Below are positions 10,841 to 23,991 of a stretch of 64,000 nucleotides of DNA, piece after piece. Position 1 is the first letter of the stretch; the number at the start of each line of letters is the position of its first letter. This DNA comes from Orobanche coerulescens (lineage: Eukaryota > Streptophyta > Magnoliopsida > Lamiales > Orobanchaceae). A model generated the notes under the pieces. It had not been told where the DNA came from. It searched no databases and was given only the letters and a program-made list of their open reading frames with translations. The stretch spans positions 103,032,001-103,096,000 of the forward strand of contig CM065803.1 of assembly GCA_033398695.1 (NCBI GenBank), in the 5' to 3' direction. The position numbers and the translations under genes are program-made.

Positions 10841-13122
10841 TTAAGTAGATTTAGGTCCCCTTTGTTTGTTGGGTCCATGGATGTTAGTGCCTTTTGGTAT
10901 CCAAATTTGCCTGACAACAATTGGCTTGCTGTAGGTTATTCTTGGTCCGTTTTTGCTATGTCTACATGGGTCAGGCACGTAGTCGCTGTAACTATAATTA
11001 TGATGCATGTAAAATCGAGGATTATTATTATTATTCCAGTACAAATGCTGTCTTGGAGATGGAGTCATTTTCTTAGGCCTGGCAGCTTGTCTTTTGTGTC
11101 TCCAGTTGGATCCCCAAAGCTGTTGCTGATATTATGCGGCGACCTGCTTTCTTGATGGATAACGGTGCTCTTGTATCCAATATCTTGGCGCATTGTACTG
11201 TTGGAAGTACTGATGTACAGGCCTTTGATATTTAGATACATCCTTCTTTCTGAATGGCTGTTGGCACTTTCGATATGCTTGGGGAGCATGCTGTTGGTTA
11301 CGCCTTACAGGTCCTTGAGGCTGAGGATTCCACTGTCGGTGATATGACTTTGGTGGCGTAATGGCGGCCTTTGCTGTACCCGGGTCAGCTGTTACCTTTA
11401 CGGGACTCGAGGTCTCTTCAAGTACAGGAATGGGTTCCACACCCCTGACAAACACTATATTAGTTTTTCCTTTATTGGAGAATGAGTTGTTTCCTAAGCC
11501 ACTTTTATCATGAGCATGTTGCCCGATGCTTAGAATTTCTTCTATCCTTTTAGAGGATTTCTCGAATGATTTCAAGATTGTCTCTAATTCTCCTTCTCAT
11601 TTCTCGAGAGTTTTTACTTTGGCTTCGAGTAGAGCGAAATCATTTGTCTTGCTCTCATCATGAGACTTATCTCATTTAGATCGTGGGCATGTTGATGATT
11701 GCTCTCCATGAGTTTTTCAAGTCAGACCTTGCTATTTTCACAATCGGTGGACATGTTTTCGTAGTTATTTCTCAGCAAGTCATTTTCTTCTTTCAGCTCT
11801 ATGTTAGAAATTTCGAGCTGTATGTTTTCTCGTTTCAATGTTTCATGGGCCTTTTGAATGTTTTTAAATTCATACATCATGTTTTCAAAGGTATGAGATG
11901 CATTACAGGATTATTGGATGTTGAGCTTACCTCATCATCGCTATCTTCATCGTCCTATATTTTTTTGGCCACAAAGCACATATAGGCCTTATCTTCTAGA
12001 TCATCATCGGACGAGTCACTGTCAGTGACTACTTGAAGGCATTCATCGGTCTTGGTTGGTGCGGGCGAGGCTTCTGATTCGCCGATCAGGGCCTTAAGCT
12101 TGTTTTTTCCAAGCACACCTCCTTTCATCTTTTTCCTGTTGCTCGACTTCTGGCAACTTTTGGACTTTAGGATGCAGACACTTATTTGCATAGTGCCCAG
12201 TTTTCCTATAGTTGTAGCATAGATTAGAATCACCAGATGGAGAAAATTCGGAATTTACCTTGTGAAAAGGCTTGGGCCTGTATGCAGTCTTTCCAGACTA
12301 TTTGATGAACTTTTTGAATTTGTGCATGAGAAGGTCCATTTCATCTTGTGGCAGGATATCATCATCACTGTTACTAGTCTTATGGGTAGATTTGGATGTG
12401 CTAGGCATGCTGTGTCTCCTGTCAGATACAGCGGCTAGTGCTGTAGTCTTAATAGGTGACTCTTAGGCCTTCTCTCTCCTGTCAATATCATACTTGAAAG
12501 CTTTGAGGTCAGAGAAGAGGTCAAAAGTGGAAATGTCATTAAGATTACATGACACACGCATAGTTGTAGTGTTAATATCCTATCGGGCACGGAGTGATCT
12601 AAATTTTTTTAAATTTTTCTCCTTTTGGGTATACACTTTACCCAATGCTTCAAGTTCACCGACAATGCCAGTGAATCTGAGGTCAAGCTCCTCAAGAGTT
12701 TCAGAGGATTTCATTTCAAATGATTCAAATTGCTGAGTGAGTTTTGAAATTTTATTTTCTTTTAAGAGCTCAGTTCCCTCACAAATCAACTTGAGTTTCT
12801 CCCAAATTTCCTTGGCTGTCTCACAGCTCTTTACCTTCGAGAATGTGCCTTTGTCAAGCATGACAAACAGTGCATTCTTAGCAACATTGTCGAGTTTCAC
12901 GCGCTTGCGATCATCGTTTGTCCATTGCTCTCGCTCCTTCTCGAGCATTTCAGCATGAGGTTATCCTGCTATCCCTGCAGCGGGATTAACCTTCATTATA
13001 TTTATGGGGCCTTCTTGGATGACAAGAATCATCTCCTCGTGCATGGCGGCAAGATGGGCTTCCATCCTGATTCTCCAGTCATCAAATTAGTTAATAGAAA
13101 ACATAGGAACCTTGTTTATCAT
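10841..13122 (-). pseudogene. copia C2 gag, broken
   Basis: The likely start is ATG 13122 (MINKVPMFSIN), followed by a stop and WRIRMEAHLAAMHEEM. A capsid-like block reads at 12948-12580 (NALFVMLDKGTFSKVKSC, AKEIWEKLKLICEGT), typical of the UBN2-like gag of plant copia. A degenerate knuckle lies near 12215-12175, where the second Cys has become Tyr (CYNYRKTGHYANKC). The 11575-10841 stretch is Gln/Asn/Pro-rich and ends with the tract that precedes protease in these polyproteins. At least four frame breaks. Confidence 0.82.
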
Positions 13123-13232
13123 TTAGGTACTCATGTAAGAGAATAGGAAAGATATAAACTGTTTTCAAAGAGAATAAGTGATTTTTGGATCTGATTCGGT
13201 TAAAAATACGACTGATTCTTTTTAGAATCAAC

Positions 13233-13247
13233 CTCTCCGATACCACT
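13233..13247 (-). other. Primer binding site of copia C2
   Basis: On the minus strand AGTGGTATCGGAGAG directly follows the LTR end, a tRNA-Met-type primer site as in C3 and C4. Confidence 0.82.
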
Positions 13248-14507
13248 TGTTGGCCACTAAGTATACAAAATACAGCTTGGAAAGTGATAGTACAACAAGC
13301 TGTACTATTTTCGAATGCGAGTGTGTAGCGGAAGTTCATTTAAGTGAGTTTCTGTAAATACAGCAACTAGGCTTTCTCCTGTTGTCTTGGTGGGTACAGG
13401 ATTTTGCAATGTATACTTGTATAAATCATAGTTACGAAAATAATAAAGACAGAAGGTAACAACACGCAATATAAAGTGATTCGAGGTTAACCCCTCTACG
13501 TCAACTGGTCTTCCACACAGGAATAAAATGTTTATTAAAATCACTACGTACACAACTACGTGACTTTAGTCAAACCTATCATTGTATCATTCACACAGAT
13601 TGATACAAAGACTGTAGCTTTCAAACGTTCACACAGATTGGCTGTAGGCTTCTTTGACTTGCTTCTTTTCACACAGATTGAAGCTTTGTCCTATTCGTCC
13701 CACATAGATCAGAATATCTTTTCCTTAGTCCACACAAGGCTAAGTTTACTCAAGGATAATAATGGTGAAATCGCTGGTTTGAACAGCAACTTGAACACTT
13801 GATGATCTTAGGCTGATGATGTGCTGTTCATGTTAACTGTATATATTTCTTCTCTCAGATATTGTTATATGCTCGAAGAAATATATTTACTCTTTTAAGC
13901 CTAATTGACAGAATAATCTCTTCATAGTTTCTGCGATTATGAATGAGTCAATCGTTATTCGTTTTTATCTCTATTGTAGTTCAATTGTTTTTGAAATGTC
14001 CTCCTGCATGAACTATTTATAACTTTGGAATAGATCCGTTATAAATATGTTCGTTGTCTGGTTGGTGAGCAAAAGTCCATTCTGATTGGTTGATTGACTT
14101 TCAAGATGCTTGATCCTGATTTTGCTCCTTGTCTGAAGATCCTTATCGGTTGATATTTAAATACTTTATCCAATCAGTATGTAAATACTTCTTTCAAAAT
14201 GGTGTTTTGACTATTGTGAATAAAGCAGATTCCATCACAACGGTCTTCAGTCCTGTTGGATAAGTGTTTGTTTTCCTAACACTTTCAGTCTGTATGCTGT
14301 ATCCAACATGTTACGATTGTTGTAGCTGTAGACTCTGTAGAGTAGACTATCTTCAATGCTGTATGGAAGGGGTTGTATGGAGATTCTATACAGCTTCCAT
14401 ACTTAGCGGTATTTCGAATCCTTTGCTGTATGATGGCTATTATTTTTTAGACAACTTGATGTATGTTGGCAATTATAAAACAAGATACATGATTGTTTAT
14501 CCCAACA
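13248..14507 (-). repeat. 5' LTR of copia C2 (1260 bp)
   Basis: Bounded by TGTTGG (13248) and CCAACA (14507), inverted ends typical of copia LTRs, and flanked on the internal side by the primer site. No palindrome arrays. No second copy in the window. Confidence 0.82.
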
Positions 14508-14557
14508 CTGTCTTTTCAAAAAAAAATTGCCAACAAAGTTCCACCCCTACACCTCCC

Positions 14558-14807
14558 ATGGATGAACTTGAGCAAAGCCCTCCAAATTCCAGCCCTTTAA
14601 GCGATGCCGCCGTAGATTGCCGCCGAAGGAACTCAAATTCGTCATCCTCATCCCGTGATGGATGCTCTGCTGTTGAAAGCGGATCGTTTCTCAGATACGC
14701 TCCAAAAAGCCGGGTGGAGCTCTGAGGAGGTTTCGGATACTCTGAAAAGCCAGATCCTTGGCACCCATTTGCAGGCGATAAATTGTAGCCAATCTTTGTA
14801 CATGTAA
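14558..14807 (+). pseudogene. Exon-like fragment of an unidentified host gene
   Basis: The stretch next to the C2 LTR has coding-like composition in shifting frames. From ATG 14558 one frame gives a Ser-rich peptide. From ATG 14658 another gives 49 residues, including KADRFSDTLQKAGWSSEEVSD, to TAA 14805-14807. A third frame upstream reads PPKELKFV, which would join the second after a one-base shift. This suggests a frameshifted plant exon with an acidic helical segment. I cannot name the gene. It could be an old gene remnant bordering the repeats. Confidence 0.35.
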
Positions 14808-16263
14808 AACCAAAACCAAAGATTATGTATAACGGGGAAGACTCCAAACCACCATTAATAGGGTCTCAGTGCAAGTCATGCTTACAGATTATATTCTTAA
14901 AGATATAAAGCAAAACAAACTTGAAACTGCGGCAGGAAAAAAATAGGAAGAAATAGTAAACAAAAAAAATGTAAATGCGTCTAAACAAAATTCAGTAGTG
15001 TTTAGTAGTGTTTCAAGTCGAAGAAATAGAAACAGTGTGGACTCAGCCGACTGGGATCCTCAACTGGGGAGACTAGGGTTAGTCAATCGACTAGTGTTTC
15101 AAGTTGTCGACCAGGTCGTCTAGACAGTCTGACTGGACGATTAAGCGGTCCGACTGGGTTGTAGCCCGACCTATTTTCTTATTTGGTTAAAAAACTGAAA
15201 CCAGTATGCTATTAAAAAAACTAACTCCATCTATCGACTATCGACTGAAGAGAACAAAGAAAACAGAAGCAAGAGGAAAGTGAGGCGAGAGCAGAGACCG
15301 GGAGAACTTATCTTGTCGCCGCTGATTGCTCTCGCCGCCGCCGAGTCACCGACTTCTTTATCCGGTACAATTCTTATCCTCTAACATGTTTCTCTTCTTA
15401 CTTCTATTCTGTTTTATTCTTCGGCTCAGGAGACTCCAGGATTTATTCTTTTTTTTTTTAAAAGACAGCTTTACCCCTAAACTTTTAACAGAGTTAGTAA
15501 CAGATAGACGGCACTACACAAAGTTTAAGTAAAATAAAGGTTCTGTATCGCAAGTGATAGATATTAAAATTCAGTATTTCAAGTGGTGTCTTGAGTAAAG
15601 TTCAGGAATGTGTCAATATTGTACAATTAAAAGCAAGTACAACTATAAAAGACTATGTAATTTGTAAATTTACTTATTTACGAGGTTTGAGTTTAAAACC
15701 ATGTATATTTACATGATACTTACATTAATACATGTGTATGTCGTACCTTCACTATCGATTTTGTTATCAACTAAATTAGTTTAATACATAACCGTGTTCA
15801 TAATCATCGAAACAACATCATCCCAGATGTGTTCTAACATCTAAACCACTATCTCAACTCATAATTTAATAAATATCCAGAGATATCGTCTTGCCCAACA
15901 CAAACTTCATAAAACGCCAATAATCATAACAACACTTCAAGAATCTAATATCATATGCGTAATCATCATCAGTAACATCATAAACCTGTAAATGGAGTGT
16001 AGAATTAACCAACATACTCTTGAAGATGAACAACACATTCAAATACCACAAGAATCATCATCAACTCAAAGTATTAATCTCCTAATCCGAGCTATGATGT
16101 TCCCCAACAAGTTAGAAGAGCCACAAATCGGTTTAGAGGTGTTGAGGAACGGAAAATGAAGAAGAATATTTCATAATGAGGAAGAGACATCTGCCTCGCA
16201 TATTTATATCCACAAACCCTGACGTAAAAGCATATAACATATGCAACACCCTTGTTGTAGCTT
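14808..16263. other. No gene recognised (AT-rich, non-TE or old remnant)
   Basis: Contains a stretch at about 15040-15175 dense in GTCGACT/AGTCGGT-like words, a purine-rich then CGCCGCCGCC-containing segment at 15240-15350 resembling a plant 5' UTR, and AT-rich sequence after that. No ORF here resembles a known protein and I see no LTR ends. Confidence 0.5.
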
Positions 16264-17474
16264 GGCAAGGTGATGCAGAAAGGCAAGGTAGTCACCTATA
16301 TTTCAAGGCAACTAAAGTCGCATGAGCTGAACTACCCTACGCATGATTTAGAATTGGCATCAGTATTTCATGTGCTAAAGATTTGTAGACATTACATGTA
16401 TGGAGTTAAGTGTGAAATTTATTCAGACCATGAAAGTCTAATATCTTTTCATACATAAGGAATTGATTATGAGAAAACATACATGGTTGGAGTTGGTCAA
16501 AAAGACTATGATTGTACAATTCATTACCATCCAGGTAAAGCGAACTTAGTCAATGATGCATTGAACCAGAGGAGATCTAGACTGTATTTGACCAAAAAGG
16601 AATATCAAGCCAAAGAGTTTGCAAGAATGAACTTTGAGATATCTACACCATCCAAGTCGATGGAGTCAGTATTATCTAGTTTGGTGATATGACCAACCTT
16701 GATGGACATAATCAAGGACGGTCAATGTCAAGATGACTTTTTGGTAAGATGAAAGAACGTACTATTTCTGTAGAAAATGAGAGTTTCAATGTGTCCAATG
16801 ATGGCACAATGTACTGTGAAGGAGGAATTTGTTTGGCCAATATTGCTAGGCTGAAAGAAGTGATCATGGGAGAGGCACATAATACTCCATATACAACCCA
16901 TCTAGGTGGTACATAGATGTACCAAGACCTTAAGGGGGCATTTTGGTGAGAAGGTTTTAAGAGAGATGTGGCAAACTTTGTCAGGAGGTGTATTAGACTG
17001 TTAGAGGTGAAGGCAGAACACCAACGTCCCTTTGGATTATTGAAATCGCTCCATATTCCGGAATGGAAGTGGGACATATCACTATGGACATTATGGTAGG
17101 TCTACCTGGAACAAAAAGAGGGAACAATGAAATTTGGGTTGTTGTAGACCAACTCCCAAAATCAGCTCATTTTATTCCAATGAAGATGCCCGAATGGATC
17201 AGTATGCTCAACTTTACATCAGGGAGATTGTAAAGTTGCATGGAGTGCTAGTCTCAAATAGAGACACTCGTTTCACATTGTGATTTTGGGTGAGCTTGTA
17301 AGAAGCTTTCGGGATGCAGTTGAATTTAAATGTGGCCTATCATCCTCAGACCGACGGTCAGTCGAAAAGGACAATTCATATCCTTAAGGATATGTTACGA
17401 GCATGTTTCTTGGACATGGACAATAACTGGGAACAACTATTACCTTTGGGGAATTTACTTACAACAATAGTTTT
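16264..17474 (+). pseudogene. Ty3/gypsy pol remnant (RNase H to integrase)
   Basis: Broken reading frames match element A's order: RNase H ([34 protein letters not shown]), zinc-binding integrase start (YTTHLGGT...MYQDLKGAFW), then integrase core (AYHPQTDGQSKRTIHILKDM). Stops and frameshifts are many, so this is old. It ends at 17474 in the equivalent of EFTYNNS, exactly where C3's LTR begins, so C3 inserted into it; the continuation should lie right of the window. Confidence 0.87.
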
Positions 17475-18942
17475 TGTAGGTCACAAATACGTATGGAAAA
17501 AGTCTGGGGGTTAGTAGACTTATAAAAACTATAGTTAACTGAACTATTTTGTGAAACTCAACTGTGATGCACAACAGCTAGGTAAACTTTGCTGTTTTTG
17601 AAACTTGGTTTGAGACTTAGCTGTGCTACTTAGTTCAGATGTCAGATGTAAAATATGTGGAAGACTTAGCTGACTTGGTTTGTTAATGCAACAATTAAGA
17701 TGGATCCAGCAGTTAAGTATGATGTTTAAAAGCTATAAATCACACAGCACTTATAGTGGTTTTAGATATGGGGTAATCCTCTACTAGTCCAATTTTTACC
17801 AATCCACTTGGAGATAAATTCAATATAACTATTGAACGGTTATAATGAATTAGTTACAGTAGCTTTCAACCAGTGAAAACCCTTAGATGCGGTAACTCTT
17901 TCCCTTTAGTTTCTTGTCACATACTGATCGAAAACCCGTGGATGCCTCACAACTCTCAAGTTGCTTATTACCTTCCAATCAACAAATTGTTTATGTCACA
18001 CAATCCAACTTTCAGAAACCTCATTTAAGAAAGTACCCCTACTCAAATCTCAATAGATAAGAGTTTCTATTTTCTCCAACTTCTAAGAGCTTATTTATCT
18101 TGTATCTTTGATCTCAGCTCTTCACGATGCTTAGTACGTTGAGTGCATTGCTTTGTTTGCCTTGTTCATTTATAAGTGTTAATAGCATCGTACTTCTACT
18201 TATCAAGTCTTCATGTATTTATAACATGATTGTTGAGCTCTTCATAGTTGTTGCATCTTTTGAACAAATTGGTCCGTTGGGGAGAGACCTCTTTATTTAA
18301 TATTATCTTCTTGCAAGGCTTGTGTTGCTTTCTTCAAATCTACCCGTTTGAAGGTCTTCTTTCGATATAAAACTGTCTTTGCCGCATTCTTTGATTTCTC
18401 TAAGGAAAGATGTCTTTTGGACGCGAATCTACAGGAATATTTTATTCCTCGACTTGCATGAATCATTCAATTAGCTCCCTTTTTGTTTTATTCATGTCTG
18501 CATGTGTTTACCGTTATTGTTGACTTTCCAACGTTTACTGACACAGACATAACTGATTGATACTTGATGTCCAGACATGGCTGATTGACTTTTCTTGGTG
18601 GTACTCGGCTGATAACTTGACATGGTCATACCCGGCTGATAACTTGGATTGGCCATACCTGGTTGATAACTTGGCTTGGACATACCGGTAGATAAATGCT
18701 TGGCCATACCCGGTTGTCTTCATACTCAGTTGGATTTCCCGGTTGTTCATACATAGCTTTTTCTGCACATGGACCTGACTTATCAAAACTTAGCTGTAAA
18801 CACTAACTAATCAATTTAAAATTAAGGCCTATAAAATACTCATTTGGTTCTTCTTTACAATGTTAAGTACTTAGAGCATATATTTGAATTAAACTTAGAA
18901 TATAGGGATGACATCATCAAAGTCCTAGATGTATTCCTAACA
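17475..18942 (-). repeat. 3' LTR of copia C3 (~1468 bp)
   Basis: Begins TGTAGGTCA and ends ATTCCTAACA in plus-strand reading; the other LTR at 61865 begins TATAGGTCA and then matches. Next to it (18943-18975) the minus strand reads TTGCCATCATCA..., a tract common just upstream of copia 3' LTRs. Contains a 27-bp minisatellite. Confidence 0.8.
18590..18725. repeat. 27-bp minisatellite inside C3 LTR (~4.5 copies)
   Basis: Units CGGCTGATAACTTGG... start at 18606, 18633, 18660, 18686 and 18711 (steps 27, 27, 26, 25). On the minus strand they read as a 9-residue repeat (PSYQPGMxx), but lying inside an LTR this is unlikely to be a protein. Confidence 0.8.
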
Positions 18943-19691
18943 AATTCACTCTATTCTGATGATGGCAATACTTTAATGTTTGTTTCAAATGTAAAATAGT
19001 CATCACATACAGAAAAATTTGTAAAAACATAAAACTCAGTCTTGTTTGAGACAACTAAGGATTGTCATTCAAGTCGACTGTATATACTGTTCATCATTTC
19101 AGTAACATTATAGTTCTTTGATAAATTTTAAAGGACAGAAAAAAATAAAATTTGCAAGTAAGACAGAATAAACTCATCTCCTTCCTTGGCCCCTTCCTCT
19201 GTTCCCAGCTAAAGGCAGCATCTTCAATGGCTTGGCTCTAACTGGGTTTTCCAAAGCAGGAATCAATGCATATTTCTTTTTCACCTGTTGGGTAAAAAAC
19301 ATCTGATCTTCAGCCGAGAGCCATTTATGTTCTAAGCAAATTTTCTGACTTCCTACTGAAGGGCCTCAACGTCCAGTTTTTCGTCAGCATCAGTTGGAGG
19401 TTCTTCAGGTCTGAATGTGGAATTCATAGATAAGCATCAAATATTTTAGAAGCATACTTGACTAGAATTTCCCACAGTCTTGGTTTGTTCTGCTTCATGA
19501 ATCAATAAATATTTGCTGAGGAGAGCTCTCATAATCTTTCAAGTACTCCCATATGTAGTATTTCTCTATGAATTTCCTCTTTGCCTCCAGCCACATAGGG
19601 CGAGCTTCTTCAGGACAAAAATCTTCTACACGAATCAGCTCTTTGCCCTCCTAGATGAGTGGTTGACCAATATCTGTTCATCTCTTTGTAG

Positions 19692-22600
19692 TTAGAGGAT
19701 CCTTATGCTCAACTGATTTTTTTCCTTTTGAGAGATCTTCTTGAGCTGGTTCCTTGAGATGGTTCCAGTATCAGGATGGTGAACCACAATTGGTGGAGGG
19801 ATTCTGGGAATAACCACTAAGGCTTCTTGCCTCCATTTGCTTCTTACCTCTTCCCTCTTTTTGCCAGCATTAATTAGTCGAGCTAGCTGTTCTTCCACCC
19901 TTGTCATGAAATCTTGCATACCAAGAGGCATCCTGACTGAGGTAGGTGTAGGAGAAGTTTCCATTCTGTTGAGCATGGAGTCTATCTTGCTGTTGAACTC
20001 CTTAGGATGTGGCTCAAATTTGCTGGCTAGTATCCCTTCAACTACCTCCTTGACCAATTTCTTGGTGATTTCAACAAAGTTCTAAGGTAGATTATCTGCT
20101 CGAGTCTGATTAGCTTGGTCTAAGACAACTGGGTTTTCAGTAGGGGAGACTTGGCTGAAGATTATTGCCCCTATAATCTCAGGTTCCTTGTCATCTTCCT
20201 GCTCATCTTAGTTTCGAGCAATTCCTCCTCCATTCTGATCAGGTCCACCCTGATCCTCATCATGATCAGAATCATCCTAATCATCATCCTTCTCTACATC
20301 CTCCATTGCGTCCTCTTCTTTTTCTTTTTCTGTTTCTTTTTCACTTTCTTCATTTTCTGTTTCATTTTTAACTTTTTTTTTACTCTATCTTCAACTTGTT
20401 TATTTTCATCTCCTTTATCTTGAATTTCTTCTGTACTCAGAATCTTTCCTTAGGCCACCCATTCCATAATGCAGAGGATGAATTAGTCCATATTACTCTG
20501 GAAGTTATTTATGAACCAGTCCTCGTCCAATAATAATTTAATATCATAATGGTTACTAGAAAAAACTTGATGAGTTCCTCAGTAGCCATGGGTAATCCCA
20601 TCCACTTCTATCGACCATATCTCTAAAGGCAAAAAACTAAGAGATCTCAAATTCTTCCAATCTCCATAAGCAGGTATAATGGGAGTTTTAATAAAGTGTT
20701 TCTTTACCCTTTTGAGATGTTCATTTGTTAGCTGGAAGGGGTTGTTGGCATTGAGGTTGAATTTGTAACCATAATCATTATTTTCAATGATTTTTGGTTC
20801 TTCAGCTTCATCTTCCTTCGGAGTGCTAGGAAGCTCCAAAAGTGGTACAGCTAGGATGAGTTCGGTTTCTTCCTTTTCTTCAGCTAAGTCGGCTGCGGAA
20901 AGGACCAACTCGGTTGACTGTGCAACTGGTTATTCAATTGGAATAGGTTCAGTTTGAGATGGGATGGACGACTCATCTATTATCTGTGATTCCGTATTAT
21001 CAGCAACGTCTTCTTCCCAGGACTCAATTAGGTAGTCAACTAGTCCTTTTGGATTTCTTTGCAACAGATTCACGTGATGATGTGATGGTGATGGCATCAT
21101 ATTTGTCAGCAGACTTCCTATTCTTGAAGTGGCCAAATAGTGGTAAATTGTCGCTATCTTCATCCTTCTCTGTAGGTGCATGTGGATGATTTGTCGTTCC
21201 TTATCCACATCCAACTCAGCTGAGAGAATCCTGGCTGCATTGATCTCAGCTACAGTCTGCTCGATTAGTGGGATCTCAGTTGTGGACAAGGTAGCTGCCG
21301 CATATTCCACTTTTTCTTCTCCTTTTTCTTCTTCAGATCCCGACATCAGCTTATAAGATGATGTGTCTGAGGTCATTTTTGCCAGCATGTCTTCAGGTCA
21401 AGGTTGCTGCCTTGATAAGGGTTTGAGTGTAGCAGGGTCCAAATGACCAAGGCATTTGTTGGTGTGGAACTTCTCTGGTTTTCCTTTGACCACTTTCAGA
21501 TATTCCAAAAGCCAACTGATTTGTGTTCCATACCCCAGTTTCTGGCTAAATTTCATTTCCTTATTGTCCCATTCGAATTTGCTGACTTCTTTTATCAGCT
21601 ACTTGAATATGTAATCAGGGAAGTTGACTCTTTGCATTTGGATTAATGCCCCAATAACTGTGTACTTGGGTATGACATTTGATCAAAGCTTCCGTACATA
21701 CCCATCACAATCTTATTTGTCATATCCATTATGAACCTGTATTCTAACTGAATGTCAGATTTCTTGGCGGTGTTCTTCAGGTTGCTTTGCTGGTCAGGCA
21801 TTTTAATCCACTACCAAATTTCTTCATGATTTATCTTTAGTGCCTCAACCGCTATTTCATGGTTTTGCATACCAAAGGCATCAGTCGTTGTTTGTTTGGT
21901 AATGATAAACTCCTCGCCAGAAATAGAGCTCTGTACTTCCAGCTTGGTAACATAGCTTTCTTGAAAAAGCAAATAACGCCTCCTTGTAGATTCTGAAAGG
22001 GTTGATACTCGGTAGAATGGCAAGTTTGGTCCAAAATTACGGCAGGAGTGAGACGTTGAGTCCCGCGTTTGTTCCACGTGTGATTTTTAGTCCACAACTT
22101 TCAAAAATTGGCAAAGATGATCCGAAATTGTAATTTTGTTGACTAAATCTGCTAATTGTGATTTTTCTTAGGTAATAAAATTCAAATTTTGTGAACTTAT
22201 TTATTTTTATTTAAAAAAATCTGCAAAATTAAATAAAAAATATTGGACTATATTAATATTAAAAAATATTAAAAATCGGTAATTTTATTTTTAATCCTGG
22301 AATATTAATATTGAAAAATAAAAAAAAAGTTATTTTAAATTCGGAAATTAGAAAATTTAAAAAATTCTGAACTATTTAAAAAATTCGGAAATTAGTAAAT
22401 TATTAAAAAACATTAAAAAATTCCGAATATTAATATTAATATTAATATTAGAATTTTATTTTTAATTCTGGAATATTAATATTAAAAAATAAAAAAATTA
22501 TTTTAAATTTGGAAATTAGAAAATCTAAAAAATTCTGAACGATTTAAAAAATTATTAATATTCGGATAGCATGTGACCGTTAAAAAATTTCAAATTTTTT

Positions 22601-23580
22601 TTTTATTTTTTAATATTAATAATCCAGAATTAAAAATAAAATTACCTATTTTTTTTTAATATTTTTTAATATTAATATTAATATTAATATTTTTAATAAA
22701 TTTACTAATTTCTGAATTTTTTAAATAGTTCAGAATTTTTTAGATTTTCTAATTTCCGAATTTAAAATAACTTTTTTTTTTATTTTTCAATATTAATATT
22801 CCAGAATTAAAAATAAAATTATCGATTTTTTAATATTTTTAATATTAATATTAATATTTGGAAATTTTTAATATTTTTTTAATAAATTTACTAATTTCTG
22901 AATTTTTGTAAATAGTTCAGAATTTTTTAGATTTTTTAATTTCCGAATTTAAAATAACTTTTTTTTTATTTTTCAATATTAATATTCCAGAATTAAAAAT
23001 AAAATTATCGATTTTAATATTTTTTTAATATTAATATAGTTCAGAATTTTTTTTTTTTAATTTTGCAGATTTTTTTAAATAAAAATAAATAAGTTCACAA
23101 AATCTGAATTTTGGCCACCTAACCCAAATCATCAAGCATGATTTACCACAAAGCTTACAATTTGACTATCTTCACGATTTTGAATGTTGTGGACTGAAAA
23201 TCACACGTGGAACAAACGCGAGACTCAACGTCTCACTCCTGCTATAATTTTGGACCAAACTTGCCATTCTCCCATTGATACTCAGATAATGGTAGATTCC
23301 GCTTTCTTCATTTTTAGAATAACTTCCACCATTATAAGGGTATTTTAGATTCCAGAAATCCAACAAAGTCCACCATAATACTGAAGGTGATTTGTTCCTT
23401 CACGACTCTGAGGTTAACGTCCTTGAAATAAGTTTTGGGATCTATTATGCAGTTTGAAAATGTTTTTAGTGTAGAGGATAGTTCGAAAATTTTGTTTTCG
23501 GAAAAACTAGGGTTCTTGCTTGCTCAGGACTTTGAAGACGATAAGTTTCTGTGGATTGATGTCAATCGCTTTAAATAGTT
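19692..23580 (-). pseudogene. Additional ORF of copia C3 between pol and 3' LTR, degenerate
   Basis: Several minus-strand frames have coding character in the same direction as pol: 23366-23284 (MLDFWNLKYPYNGGSY), 22010-21811 (STLSESTRRRYLLFQE), 21388-20930 (acidic, Ser/Glu-rich), 20908-20579 and 20057-19692 (basic, possible coiled coil: MTRVEEQLARLINAGKKREE). The first two are one frame split by the 22011-23274 MITE. Extra sense ORFs here are known in several plant copia lineages (envelope-like or 'plant transposon' proteins of unknown role). I see no signal peptide or clear membrane segment, so I do not call it envelope. Confidence 0.6.
22011..23274. mobile_element. MULE-type foldback MITE (1264 bp, 9-bp TSD)
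   Basis: Perfect 9-bp target duplication TTGATACTC at 22002-22010 and 23275-23283. The ends are long inverted repeats beginning GGTAGAATGGCAAG on the left and, reversed, GGGAGAATGGCAAG on the right, with matching sequence for more than 100 bp. The AT-rich middle is itself largely inverted about a centre near 22640, so almost the whole element can fold on itself. No coding capacity. The 9-bp duplication points to Mutator-like transposase. Confidence 0.88.
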
Positions 23581-23991
23581 TTGATTAAAGTTAGTTTAAA
23601 AATAATTAATATTTTGGTGACGGTTCGTCTTTCAGAGTCAAGGTGTGGTTGTGAGTTGACAATGTGCAGTAGACGTGGTGATCAAAAAATTGTGTTCTTA
23701 TATTTTAGTGATGGTTCATCTTTCAGAGTCATCATGTGGTCATGAGTTGACAACATGGGGTGGATGTGGTGATTTAAAAAATCACTAGGTGAGTTCATAA
23801 AATGATTTCAATCAGCTGGGCCTATTATACTTGGTCTAATCTTATGAGGGCTGTCTTTGTTTGGGGCGGGACTTTCTCGATATGACTTCTCTTGTGTTCT
23901 TTTATCCACATGGTTTTTTTAATAAAATAATATTGCTGGGATTAGGAACATAACTGGTTTGATTGTTTAAATTTTGATCCAGTTATGTTCT

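Larger units (their letters stand above)
9007..14507 (-). mobile_element. Ty1/copia element C2, 5' half (truncated in RT)
   Basis: Reading leftwards on the minus strand: 5' LTR (14507-13248), primer site, gag with CCHC remnant, protease, GAG-pre-integrase, integrase, and the first ~25 residues of RT, where it stops at the junction with LTR B. The 3' half and 3' LTR are absent, probably displaced left of the window by insertion of B and then A. Integrase before RT fixes the copia order. Several stops and frameshifts are present. Confidence 0.9.

Noticed and set aside
14264..14725. 153-codon plus-strand ORF
   Set aside because: Its first half is C2 LTR sequence; only the part after 14558 may be exon-derived.
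18492..18786. PSYQPGM repeat protein on the minus strand
   Set aside because: Lies within an LTR and comes from a 27-bp minisatellite; no start or context for a gene.
20151..20423. Ile/Phe-rich plus-strand ORF
   Set aside because: Low-complexity antisense of the acidic Glu/Lys-rich region of C3's additional ORF.
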